Below are positions 23,615 through 32,062 of a stretch of DNA of 64,000 nucleotides, one piece after another; position 1 is the stretch's first letter, and every line of letters starts with the position of its first letter. The stretch lies in contig NZ_JBBDQW010000025.1 of NCBI RefSeq assembly GCF_040905785.1, forward strand, positions 92,341 through 156,340, given 5' to 3'. The notes beneath the pieces were generated by a model, which saw only the letters and a list, made by a program, of their open reading frames with translations, did no database searches and was not told the DNA's origin. The translations under genes and the position numbers were made by a program. This DNA is from Tistlia sp040905785 (GTDB taxonomy: Bacteria; Pseudomonadota; Alphaproteobacteria; Kiloniellales; DSM-21159).

Positions 23615-25150
23615 ATGTCCCGTCGAGAGGGCGGCCCCCCCCCCCCCCGCCCCGCCCCCCCCCAAGCCGCCCGGTTGAACCAGTTGCCCTGGCAGCAGGT
23701 CCGCAACCCCTACAAACCGGTCGAGGTGCTGTCCGACGATCAGGTCGAGGCGATCCACCAGGCCGCGCTGCGTATCCTCGAGGAACTCGGCGTCGAGTTC
23801 ATGAGCGGCCAGGCGCTCGACCTGCTCGCCGCCGGCGGTGCCGAGGTCGAGCGGCCCGGCGGCCTGGTGCGCTTCGACCGCGGCCTGGTCGAGGAGAGCC
23901 TCGCCCGGGTGCCCGCGCGCTTCACCATGACGCCGCGCAACGACGCACGCGCGCTCGAGATCGGCGGCGACGCCGCGATCTTCGGCCTGGTCAACGGGCC
24001 GCCCTTCGTCACCGACCTCGACCGCGGCCGGCGCGACGGCAACTTCGAGGACTACCGCAACCTGCTGCGCCTCGGGCAGTCGCTCAACATCGTGCAGTAC
24101 GTCACCAACCAGTCGGTGGCGCCGATGGACCTGCCGCCCGAGAGCCGCCACCTGGACTGCTACCAGTCGATCCTGACCCTGACCGACAAGTCCTTCTATG
24201 CGACGGCGGTCGGCCGCGACCGCGTCGAGGACGCCCTGGAGATGGTCGCCCTGGCGCGCGGCGAGACCCGCGAGGCGCTGGTCGGGCGGCCCTCGATCTT
24301 CAGCGTCATCAACGTCAACTCGCCGCGCCGCATCGACGGCCCGCTGTCCGAGGGCCTGATCGCGCTCGCCGAGCACGGCCAGCCGCCGGTGGTGACGCCC
24401 TTCTGCCTGATGGGCGCTATGACCCCGGTAACCCTGGCCGCGGCGCTCGCCCAGCAGCACGCCGAGGCGCTGGCCGGCATCGTCCTGACCCAGCTGGTCC
24501 GTCCCGGCACGCCGGTGGTCTATGGCGGCTTCACCTCGAACGTCGACCTCAGGTCCGGCGCGCCGGCCTTCGGCACGCCGGAGTACGCCAAGGCCTCGAT
24601 GGCAGCCGGGCAGCTGGCGCGCCGCTTCGGCCTGCCCTACCGCTCGTCGAACGCCAACGCCTCGACCTCGGTTGACGCCCAGGCCGCCTACGAATCGATG
24701 ATGTCGCTGTGGGGCGCCCTGATGGGCGGCGCCAACATGCTGCACCACGGCGCCGGCTGGCTGGAGGGCGGCCTGGTCGCCTCCTACGAGAAGGTCGTGC
24801 TCGACGCCGAGCTGCTGCAGAACATGACCGAGTTCATGAAGCCGATCGTCGTCGACGAGGATAGCCTGGGCTTCGCGGCGATGGCCGACGTCGGCCCCGG
24901 CGGCCACTTCTTCGGTACCCAGCACACCCTGGACCGCTACGAGACCGCCTTCTACGCGCCGCTGCTCTCGGACTGGCGCAATTTCGAGGCCTGGCAGGAG
25001 GCCGGCTCGAAGACCGCGACCCAGCGCGCCAACGCCATCTGGAAGCGCCTGCTCGCCGAGTACGAGCCGCCGCCGCTCGACGAGGGTCGCCGCGAGGCGC
25101 TGGAGGCCTACGTGGCCAGGCGCAAGGAGAGCGGCAAGCTGGCCGCGTGA
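23615..25150 (+). CDS. MttB-family (non-pyrrolysine) corrinoid methyltransferase
   Basis: 511 aa, full length for the trimethylamine methyltransferase family, with GGAGGAG before the ATG. Family landmarks: LSDDQVEAIHQAALRILEELG, VRFDRGLVEESLARVP, the NVQYVTNQSVAP and LDCYQSILTLTDKSFY region, VYGGFTSNVDLRSGAP and GGHFFGTQHTLDRY. There is no in-frame amber codon, so it is the non-pyrrolysine (MtgB/MtpB-like) kind, whose known members demethylate quaternary amines such as glycine betaine and pass the methyl group to a corrinoid protein. No corrinoid protein gene is adjacent. A C14 run lies in codons 8-12. Followed at once by a binding protein and two permeases. Confidence 0.9.
   Translation: MSRREGGPPPPRPAPPQAARLNQLPWQQVRNPYKPVEVLSDDQVEAIHQAALRILEELGVEFMSGQALDLLAAGGAEVERPGGLVRFDRGLVEESLARVPARFTMTPRNDARALEIGGDAAIFGLVNGPPFVTDLDRGRRDGNFEDYRNLLRLGQSLNIVQYVTNQSVAPMDLPPESRHLDCYQSILTLTDKSFYATAVGRDRVEDALEMVALARGETREALVGRPSIFSVINVNSPRRIDGPLSEGLIALAEHGQPPVVTPFCLMGAMTPVTLAAALAQQHAEALAGIVLTQLVRPGTPVVYGGFTSNVDLRSGAPAFGTPEYAKASMAAGQLARRFGLPYRSSNANASTSVDAQAAYESMMSLWGALMGGANMLHHGAGWLEGGLVASYEKVVLDAELLQNMTEFMKPIVVDEDSLGFAAMADVGPGGHFFGTQHTLDRYETAFYAPLLSDWRNFEAWQEAGSKTATQRANAIWKRLLAEYEPPPLDEGRREALEAYVARRKESGKLAA
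23635..23663 (+). repeat. Poly-C tracts (C14 and C9) at the start of the MttB-family gene
   Basis: C14 at 23635-23648 and C9 at 23655-23663, separated by GCCCCG, encode a Pro-rich stretch right after the start codon. Homopolymers of this length slip easily during replication and sequencing. A change of one base would shut off the gene by frameshift. Confidence 0.85.
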
Positions 25151-25224
25151 CGCGGGGCGAGCCGGTTTCGATGCCGGCCCCGCGACCTGCTAAGCTCCCC
25201 TTCGAACCGGGCGAAGGAGAGACC

Positions 25225-26889
25225 ATGCGATCGCTGCTGTTGACCTTGGGGCTGCTGGCCTCGCTGTCCCTGGGCGCCGGCGCGGCGCGCGCCGAAGGCA
25301 CCCTGACCATCGGCATGACCCAGTATCCGGCGACGCTCAACCCCAACATCGAGTCGATGCTGGCCAAGACCTACGTGCTGGCGATGACGCAGCGGCCGCT
25401 CACCCACTTCGACCACGACTGGCAGCCGGTCTGCATGCTCTGCGTCGAGCTGCCGGACCTCGAGGCCGGCACCGCCGTGCTGGAGACGACGTCCGAGGGC
25501 AAGCCCGGCATCGCCGTCACCTACGCGCTGCAGCCGGAGGCGACCTGGGGCGACGGCACCCCGGTGACGACCGAGGACGTCCGCTTCACCTACGAGGTCG
25601 GCCGGCACCCGCAGTCCGGCGTCTCGAACTTCGAGGCCTACCGGCGCATCCTGTCGCTGGAGGTCCACGACGAGAAGCGCTTCACCTTCCACCTCGACCG
25701 GGTCACCTACAGCTACATGAGCGCTGCGGACTTCCGCCTGCTGCCGGCGCACATCGAGCGGCCGATCTTCGAGGCCGACCCGGCGCAGTACCGCTTCCGC
25801 ACCGCCTTCGACAGCGACCCGGCCAACCCCGGCCTGGCCTTCGGGCCCTACCGGATCGTCTCCCTGACGCCGGGCGCCGAGATCCTGCTCGAGCGCAACC
25901 CGACCTGGTGGGGCAAGGAGCCCTTCTTCGACCGCATCCTGCTCAAGACCATTGAGAACACGGCGTCGCTGGAGGCCAACCTGCTGTCCGGCTCGATCGA
26001 CATGATCGCCGGGGGGATCGGCCTGTCGCTCGACCAGGCGATCGCCTTCGAGGAGCGCCACGGCGAGGGCTTCCGGGTGATCTACAAGCCGGGGCTGGTC
26101 TACGAGCACATCGCGCCCAATCTCGACAACCCGGCCCTCGCCGACCTGCGCGTCCGCCAGGCGCTGCTGCTCGGCGCCGACCGGCAGACGATCGACGCGC
26201 AGCTGTTCCACGGCAAGCAGCCGGTCGCCGACAGCTCGGTCAGCCCGCTCGACTGGATCCACGAGGAGAGCGTGCGCCGGTATGCCTACGATCCCGAAGA
26301 GGCGGCCCGGCTGCTCGAGGAGGCGGGCTGGACGAGGGGCGCCGGCGGCCTGCGGCGCAACGCCGCCGGCGAGCCCCTGCGGCTCAGCCTGATGTCGACC
26401 GCGGGCAACCGCAGCCGCGAGCTGGTCCAGCAGGTGCTGCAGGCGCAGTGGAAGGCGCTTGGCATCGACATCGCCATCAAGAACGAGCCGGCGCGGGTCT
26501 TCTTCGGCCAGACCGTAAGCCAGCGCCGCTTTCCCGCCCTGGCGATGTTCGCCTGGTTGTCGTCGCCCGAGAACGTGCCGCGCACGACGCTGCACTGCGA
26601 TCAGATCCCGAGCGCCGGGAACAGCTGGGGCGGACAGAACGTCATGGGCTACTGCAATCCCGAGATGGACCGCCTGCTCGACGCCGTCGAGCTCGAGCTC
26701 GACCGCGACAGGCGGCGCGCCCTCTGGGCCGAGATCCAGCAGCTCTACGCCGAGACCCTGCCGGCCCTGCCGCTGTTCTGGCGCGCCGATCCTTTTGTCC
26801 TGCCGACCTGGCTGGAGGGGGTCCGGCCGACCGGCCACCAGGGCACGACGACGCTCTGGGTCGAGGAGTGGCGACGCGGCGATGGCTGA
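25225..26889 (+). CDS. ABC transporter substrate-binding protein, oligopeptide (DppA/OppA) family
   Basis: 554 aa from ATG 25225 (GAAGGAGAG upstream). Signal peptide residues 1-23 ending ARAEG, so periplasmic. SBP_bac_5 pattern: TLNPNIESMLAKTYVLAMTQRPL, ATWGDGTPVTTEDVRFTYE, FGPYRIVSLTPGAEILLERNP and, late, LADLRVRQALLLGADRQ. Cys residues at CMLCVE are unusual for the family. The gene sits between the MttB-family methyltransferase and two permease genes, so its ligand may be a methylated amine or betaine-like compound or a peptide; this is inference. Confidence 0.9.
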   Translation: MRSLLLTLGLLASLSLGAGAARAEGTLTIGMTQYPATLNPNIESMLAKTYVLAMTQRPLTHFDHDWQPVCMLCVELPDLEAGTAVLETTSEGKPGIAVTYALQPEATWGDGTPVTTEDVRFTYEVGRHPQSGVSNFEAYRRILSLEVHDEKRFTFHLDRVTYSYMSAADFRLLPAHIERPIFEADPAQYRFRTAFDSDPANPGLAFGPYRIVSLTPGAEILLERNPTWWGKEPFFDRILLKTIENTASLEANLLSGSIDMIAGGIGLSLDQAIAFEERHGEGFRVIYKPGLVYEHIAPNLDNPALADLRVRQALLLGADRQTIDAQLFHGKQPVADSSVSPLDWIHEESVRRYAYDPEEAARLLEEAGWTRGAGGLRRNAAGEPLRLSLMSTAGNRSRELVQQVLQAQWKALGIDIAIKNEPARVFFGQTVSQRRFPALAMFAWLSSPENVPRTTLHCDQIPSAGNSWGGQNVMGYCNPEMDRLLDAVELELDRDRRRALWAEIQQLYAETLPALPLFWRADPFVLPTWLEGVRPTGHQGTTTLWVEEWRRGDG

Positions 26890-26931
26890 GGGCGCGCCGC
26901 ACCGCTCTGGGCGGGGCCGCGGCGCTTGCAT

Positions 26932-27011
26932 GGTTCAACAGGCTCACCATGAAGCGAGGGAGGGGACTGCGCAGGCGTCGCGGTCGCGCTTCACGGTGAG
27001 CCTGTCGAACC
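26932..27011. repeat. REP-like palindromic element between binding-protein and permease genes
   Basis: Two 25-bp arms (26932-26956 and 26987-27011) are inverted copies of each other, 23 of 25 paired, with a 30-bp loop; both contain CAGGCTCACC or its complement. The motif, GGTTC-purine-ACAGGCTCACC, is a widespread intergenic repeat of proteobacteria. Transcribed, it would form a very stable hairpin between the binding-protein and permease messages. Confidence 0.85.
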
Positions 27012-27048
27012 GCGAAGCGCGAGCTGCGCCGGACGGGAGCCTGCGGCA

Positions 27049-27993
27049 ATGACCGCCTTCCTGCTGCGCCGCCTCCTCGAGTCGCTTCTCGTCCTGTTCG
27101 TCATGTCCTTCGTGGTCTACGGGCTGATCGGCCTGATGCCGGGCGACCCCATCGACCTGATGATCACCTCGGACCCGAACCTGACCCAACAGGACGTCGC
27201 CCGCCTCAAGGCGCTCTACGGCCTCGACCGGCCGCTCCTCGAGCGCTACTGGAACTGGCTGACCGCGATCCTGGGCGGCGACCTCGGCTACTCCAGGCTG
27301 TTCGCGCGGCCGGTCGAGGCGATCCTGCTGCCGCGCCTCGCCAACACCCTGCTGCTGATGGGCCTCGCCTTCGCGGCGGCGGCCCTGATCGCGCTGCCCG
27401 CGGCCATGCTGGCGGCGCGCCGGCCCGGCGGCCCGGCCGACGGTGCCATCAACCTCGCCGCCTTCGCCGGCATCTCGATGCCGCCCTTCTGGCTGGCCAT
27501 CCTGCTGATCGTGCTGTTCGCGGTGACGCTGGGCTGGCTGCCCGCCGGCGGCATGGGCGAGGGCGGCCTCGCCTCCACCGCGCGCCATCTGGCGCTGCCG
27601 GTCCTGGCCCTGACCCTGGCCAGCGTCGGCGGCCACCTGCGCTACCTGCGCGCCTCGCTGATCGAGGCGCTGCGCGCCGACTACATCCGCACGGCGCGCG
27701 CCAAGGGCCTGAGCGAGAGCCAGGTGGTCTGGCGCCACGCCCTGCGTAACGCCCTCATTCCCTACGTCACGATCCTCGCGCTCGACTTCGGCACCCTCTT
27801 CTCGGGGGCGCTGGTCACCGAGACGATCTTCGGCTGGCTCGGCATGGGCAAGACGATCTACGACGCGATCCTGGGCAACGACTACAACCTCGCCCTGGTC
27901 GGCCTGCTGCTAGCGACGGCGACGGTGCTGCTGGCCAACCTGCTCGCCGACCTCGCCTACGCCTGGCTCGATCCTAGGGTGAGCTACCGATGA
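27049..27993 (+). CDS. ABC transporter permease, DppB type
   Basis: 314 aa, six membrane helices. Starts TAFLLRRLLESLLVLFVMSF, the hallmark of DppB/OppB, with the N-terminal signature YGLIGLMPGDPIDLM and the EAA loop LRADYIRTARAKGLSE, which docks to the ATPase. The stop overlaps the start of the next permease (ATGA). Pairs with the following DppC-type subunit. No ATPase gene follows this pair. Confidence 0.93.
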   Translation: MTAFLLRRLLESLLVLFVMSFVVYGLIGLMPGDPIDLMITSDPNLTQQDVARLKALYGLDRPLLERYWNWLTAILGGDLGYSRLFARPVEAILLPRLANTLLLMGLAFAAAALIALPAAMLAARRPGGPADGAINLAAFAGISMPPFWLAILLIVLFAVTLGWLPAGGMGEGGLASTARHLALPVLALTLASVGGHLRYLRASLIEALRADYIRTARAKGLSESQVVWRHALRNALIPYVTILALDFGTLFSGALVTETIFGWLGMGKTIYDAILGNDYNLALVGLLLATATVLLANLLADLAYAWLDPRVSYR

Positions 27994-28940
27994 GCGCGAA
28001 CCGCCCGCTGCTGGCGGCCGAGGCGCGGCTCGCCAGCGCCCCCGGCGGCAGCCCCTCGCAGGCCTTCCTGCGGCGCTTCCGGCGGCATCCGCTCGCCGTC
28101 GTCTCGCTGCTGGTGCTGCTGCTGCTCGCGGCGGCCAGCGCCGCGGTGCCGCTGGTCGAGCAGGCGCTCGGCGTCACCGCCGAGCAGATCGACCTGCTGG
28201 CGCGCGCGGCACCGCCCTCGGCGGCGCACCCGCTCGGCACCGACGAGCTCGGCCGCGACCTGCTGCTGCGCCTGCTCCACGGCGGCCGCGTCTCGCTCGG
28301 CGTCGGGCTGGCGGCGGCCCTGGTGGCGGCGAGCATCGGCACGGGAGTCGGCCTGGTCGCCGGCTACCTGGGGCGCCGGGTCGACGCCCTGCTGATGCGC
28401 CTCGCCGACAGCGTCATCGCGCTGCCGCTGCTGCCGCTGCTGATCGTGCTGGCGGCGGTCGACCTGACCAAGCTCGGCGTGCCGGCCGAGCTCGCCGGCT
28501 CGGGCCAGGCCGATCTCTGGCGCATCGTGCTTCTGGTCGCCCTGGTCGGCTGGACGACGACGGCGCGCCTGGTGCGCGGCACGGTGCTGAGCCTGAAGGC
28601 CCGCGAGTACGTGCGCGCCGCCGAGGCCCTGGGCGCCGGGCCTGCGCGGATTCTGTGGCGCCACATCCTGCCGAACGCGCTGTCGCCGGTGATCGTCGCC
28701 ACCACGCTGTCGGTCGGCAACGTCATCCTGATCGAGTCGGTGCTGTCCTTCCTGGGCTTCGGCATCCAGCCGCCGTTGCCGAGCTGGGGCAACATGCTGA
28801 CCGGCGCCCAGGAGACGCTCTGGAGCGCGCCGATGCTGGCGATCTGGCCCGGCCTGGCGATCTTCGTGACGGTAATCGCCGCCAACTTCCTCGGCGACGG
28901 CCTGCAGGACGCCCTCGATCCGCGCACGGACCGGCGGTAA
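27990..28940 (+). CDS. ABC transporter permease, DppC type
   Basis: 316 aa. N-terminal FRRHPLAVVSLLVLLLLA helix, then HPLGTDELGRDLLLRLLHGGRVSLGV (the DppC signature), the EAA loop LKAREYVRAAEALGAGPARIL and ESVLSFLGFGIQPPLPSWGNML near the end. Translationally coupled to the DppB-type gene. Last gene of the mttB-SBP-permease cluster on this strand; the next gene (Usp) is convergent 19 bp away, so no ATPase can follow. Confidence 0.93.
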   Translation: MSANRPLLAAEARLASAPGGSPSQAFLRRFRRHPLAVVSLLVLLLLAAASAAVPLVEQALGVTAEQIDLLARAAPPSAAHPLGTDELGRDLLLRLLHGGRVSLGVGLAAALVAASIGTGVGLVAGYLGRRVDALLMRLADSVIALPLLPLLIVLAAVDLTKLGVPAELAGSGQADLWRIVLLVALVGWTTTARLVRGTVLSLKAREYVRAAEALGAGPARILWRHILPNALSPVIVATTLSVGNVILIESVLSFLGFGIQPPLPSWGNMLTGAQETLWSAPMLAIWPGLAIFVTVIAANFLGDGLQDALDPRTDRR

Positions 28941-28959
28941 GGCAGCGCCAATCCGCGCG

Positions 28960-29802
28960 TCAGTGGCTCATCAGCGCCGGCATCGCCAGGTGCTGCAGCA
29001 CCGAACGGGTGACGCCGCCCAGCACCAGCTCGCGCAGTCGGCTGTGGCCGTAGGCGCCCATCACCAGCAGGTCGCTGCCCAGATCGCTGGCCGAGGACAG
29101 GATCGTGTCGGCGATCGACAGCTCCTTGCTGACGATGTGGCGCGCCTCGGCCTTGACGCCATGGCGCGCCAGGACGGTCGCGATGTCGGCGCCCGGCTCC
29201 TCGCCATGGCCGCGGATGCCGCCGCGTGGATTGACCGAGAGCACGTCGACCCGCTCGGCGGCCTGCAGCAGCGGCAGCGCATCGTCGACCGCGCTGGCCG
29301 CCTCGCGGCTGGCGTCCCAGAGCAGCAGCGGGCGCCGGCCGAAGCCGGCGGCGGCGCCGATGTAGGGGACGAGCAGCAGCGGCCGGCCGATCGCCAGCAC
29401 GGCGTGCTCGACCGCGCTCTCGCCCATCGAGCGGCCGTCGTCGGGATCGTGCTGGCCCAGCACCACCAGGTCGGCGTAGCGGCCGTGCAGGCCGAGCACC
29501 CCCTCGACCTCGTCGGCGTAGGCCCGGGTGCTGCGCGGCTCGGCGCGCACCCCGGCCTTGCGGGCGGCGGCGTCGAAGGCGGCCAGGGCCTTGTCCGCCG
29601 CCTCCCGCGACTGCGCCGCCTGGCGCTCGACCAGGTCGGAGGGCAGCTGCGCCGCGAGATAGGCCGGGGCGGAGAACTCGTGCGCGACGTAGAGGCCGAC
29701 CAGATGGGCGTCCTGGCGCGCCGCCAGATCCAGCGCCGCCTGCGTGCGCTTGCCGCAGGCCTTGCTGTCGTCGAGATGCACCAGGATCGTCTTATAGGCC
29801 AT
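28960..29802 (-). CDS. Universal stress protein, two Usp domains
   Basis: 280 aa from ATG 29802 (GGAAGGAAAG upstream); the frame reaches 29871 but the extra part is not needed. Two tandem Usp domains: first MAYKTILVHLDDSKACG to about 145, second from RRPLLLWDASREAASAV to about 270. The second ends with the ATP-binding signature LLVMGAYGHSRLRELVLGGVT; the first domain has VLGQHDPDDGRSMG in the corresponding place, a weaker match. Soluble, cytoplasmic. Usually responds to starvation or oxidative or membrane stress. It is downstream of the second oligopeptide ABC operon on the same strand. Confidence 0.9.
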   Translation of the reverse strand: MAYKTILVHLDDSKACGKRTQAALDLAARQDAHLVGLYVAHEFSAPAYLAAQLPSDLVERQAAQSREAADKALAAFDAAARKAGVRAEPRSTRAYADEVEGVLGLHGRYADLVVLGQHDPDDGRSMGESAVEHAVLAIGRPLLLVPYIGAAAGFGRRPLLLWDASREAASAVDDALPLLQAAERVDVLSVNPRGGIRGHGEEPGADIATVLARHGVKAEARHIVSKELSIADTILSSASDLGSDLLVMGAYGHSRLRELVLGGVTRSVLQHLAMPALMSH

Positions 29803-29910
29803 CGCTGCTTTCCTTCCGTGGACCGGCATTCTTGGTGTCGCCATCAAGGACCCGCGGCGGGCCGGCGGCATTGACGTGCGTCAAGACTCTACCGGGCTGC
29901 AGCCCGGCTC

Positions 29911-31005
29911 TTATTCGCGTCCGAGCGCCTGCTGCACGACCTCCTCGGTCAGGCGGCGCTCCTCGACGGCGTGGCAGCGCACCTCGCCGTCGCCGGCAGG
30001 GCTCGGGATCGTCGGCGGCTCCTCGAGCCTGCAGCGCTCGTTGGCGAAGGGGCAGCGCGGGTGGAAATGGCAGCCGCTGGGCGGATGGATCGGACTCGGC
30101 ACCTCGCCGGCGACCGGGATGCGCTGGCGGCCGCTCATCTCCAGGTCGGGAATCGCGTCGAGCAGCATGCGGGTATAGGGATGCTGCGGCCGGCGGAAGA
30201 TGTCGCTGGCCGAGCCCCACTCGACCAGCCGGCCGAGGTACATGACTCCGACGTAATCTGAGATGTGATAGACGACCGCCAGGTCGTGGCTGATGAACAG
30301 GTAGGTCAGGCCGAGCTCGCGCTGCAGGTCCTTCATCAGGTTGAGGATCTGGGCCTGGACCGAGACGTCGAGCGCCGAGGTCGGCTCGTCGCAGACCAGG
30401 AACTCGGGATTGGAGGCCAGGGCGCGGGCGATGGAGATGCGCTGCCGCTGGCCGCCCGAGAACTCGTGGGGAAACTTCTCGCCGTCGCGCGCCGACAGGC
30501 GGACCTGCTCGAGCAGCTCGCCGACGCGCCGCTGCACGGCCTGGCGGTCGTCGAGCAGGCCGTGGGCGCGGATCGGCTCGGCGACGATGTCGGCGACCCG
30601 CCAGCGCGGGTTCAGGCTGGCGAAGGGATCCTGGAAGATCATCTGCAGGCGCCGGCGCACCGGCGCCATCTGCCGGCGGCTCTTCAGGTTGGCCATGCTG
30701 ATGCCGTCGAAGACGACCTCGCCCTGGGTCGGGCTGTAGAGCCCGACGACCAGGCGCGCCACGGTCGACTTGCCGCAGCCGGACTCGCCGACCAGGCTGA
30801 AGGTGCGCCCGGCCGGGATCTTGAAGGAGACGCCGTCGACGGCGCGCACCTTGGTCCGGCCTTCGCCGCGCACGGCGCGGGTCAGCCAGGGCGGCGAGAC
30901 GTCGAAATGCTTGGTCAGGCCGGTGACCTCGACCAGCGGGCGGACGCCCGGCTCGAGAGCCTCGGTGCCGGCGGGGCCGGTCCTGCTTTCCGCGAGGTCA
31001 GACAT
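29911..31005 (-). CDS. ABC transporter ATP-binding protein, DppF/OppF type
   Basis: 364 aa. Walker A GESGCGKST, signature FSGGQRQRISIARAL, Walker B FLVCDEPTSALD, switch His in FISHDLAVV. The C-terminal oligopeptide-importer extension is present with paired cysteines (GCHFHPRCPFANERC), the type that can bind an iron-sulfur cluster in DppD/DppF. N-terminal extension LTKHFDVSPPWLTRAV is DppF-like. Start overlaps the stop of the DppD-type gene by 8 bp. Last gene of a five-gene operon starting at the binding protein near 35.7 kb. Confidence 0.94.
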   Translation of the reverse strand: MSDLAESRTGPAGTEALEPGVRPLVEVTGLTKHFDVSPPWLTRAVRGEGRTKVRAVDGVSFKIPAGRTFSLVGESGCGKSTVARLVVGLYSPTQGEVVFDGISMANLKSRRQMAPVRRRLQMIFQDPFASLNPRWRVADIVAEPIRAHGLLDDRQAVQRRVGELLEQVRLSARDGEKFPHEFSGGQRQRISIARALASNPEFLVCDEPTSALDVSVQAQILNLMKDLQRELGLTYLFISHDLAVVYHISDYVGVMYLGRLVEWGSASDIFRRPQHPYTRMLLDAIPDLEMSGRQRIPVAGEVPSPIHPPSGCHFHPRCPFANERCRLEEPPTIPSPAGDGEVRCHAVEERRLTEEVVQQALGRE

Positions 31006-32062
31006 TGTCGCCGCCTTCCCGGCCGCCGGCCGGGACGAGACCCTGCTCGTCGTAGAGCCAGCAGGCGACCCGCGACTGCTCGACCGGGATCAGCTCGGGG
31101 CGCTCCTCGCGGCAGCGGTCGAAGACCTTCGGGCAGCGCGGGTTGAAGGGGCAGCCCTTCGGGATCTCGGTCAGGCGCGGCATCGAGCCGTCGATCTGGG
31201 TCAGGCGCTCGAGATCGTGGCCGACGATCGGGATCGAGCCCATCAGGCCGTGGGTGTAGGGGTGCTTGGCATTGCGGATGACCTCGCGCACCGGGCCGAC
31301 CTCGACGATGCGGCCCGAGTACATCACCGCGACCCGGTCGGCGGTCTCGGCGATCACCCCCATGTCGTGGGTGATCAGCATGACCGCCGCGCCGTGATCG
31401 TGGCACAGCTTCTTCAAGAGCTTGATGATCTGCGCCTGGATCGAGACGTCGAGCGCCGTCGTCGGCTCGTCGGCGATGACCAGGCGCGGGTTGACGCAGA
31501 GCGCGAGCGCGATCACGACGCGCTGGCGCATGCCGCCGGAGAACTGGTGCGGATACTGGTCGATGCGCCGGTCCGGCGCCGGGATGCCGACCTCGGTCAG
31601 CAGCTCGATCGCCCGCCGGCGCGCCTGGCCGTCGTTCATGTCGGTGTGGGTCTGGATCGTCTCGGTCAGCTGCTGGCCGACGGTGTAGAGCGGGTTGAGG
31701 CTGGTCAGCGGGTCCTGGAAGACCATGCCGATCTCGCGCCCGCGGATCCGGCGCAGCTGCTCGTAGGGCAGGTTGTCGATCCGCCGCCCGTTGAGCCGCA
31801 CCTCACCGCCGGCGATGCGCCCCGGCGGCTCCAGCAGGCCGATCACCGCGGTGCCGGTCATCGACTTGCCGGCGCCCGATTCGCCAACGACGCCGAGCAC
31901 CTCGCCCTCGTTGATGTGGAAGGAAATGTCGTCGACCGCGACCAGGGTGCCGCGGCGCGTCGGGAACTCGACGCGCAGGTTCTCGACCTCGAGCAGGGCC
32001 GGCTTGGCGGCGGACTCGAGGTCCGCCGCGCCGCCCTGGGTGCGTTCCGCGATCCGGGTCAT
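30998..32062 (-). CDS. ABC transporter ATP-binding protein, DppD/OppD type
   Basis: 354 aa from ATG 32062; the frame is open further upstream to 32446, but that region codes for the permease in another frame. Walker A GESGAGKSMT, signature FSGGMRQRVVIALAL, Walker B RLVIADEPTTALD, switch His in LITHDMGVI, C-terminal GCPFNPRCPKVFDRC. Works with the DppF-type partner to power the two permeases upstream. Confidence 0.94.
   Translation of the reverse strand: MTRIAERTQGGAADLESAAKPALLEVENLRVEFPTRRGTLVAVDDISFHINEGEVLGVVGESGAGKSMTGTAVIGLLEPPGRIAGGEVRLNGRRIDNLPYEQLRRIRGREIGMVFQDPLTSLNPLYTVGQQLTETIQTHTDMNDGQARRRAIELLTEVGIPAPDRRIDQYPHQFSGGMRQRVVIALALCVNPRLVIADEPTTALDVSIQAQIIKLLKKLCHDHGAAVMLITHDMGVIAETADRVAVMYSGRIVEVGPVREVIRNAKHPYTHGLMGSIPIVGHDLERLTQIDGSMPRLTEIPKGCPFNPRCPKVFDRCREERPELIPVEQSRVACWLYDEQGLVPAGGREGGDNV

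Noticed and set aside
23615..25150. Pyrrolysine-containing trimethylamine methyltransferase
   Set aside because: The gene is one continuous frame without an internal amber codon, so it is the non-pyrrolysine kind; no pyl genes are seen.
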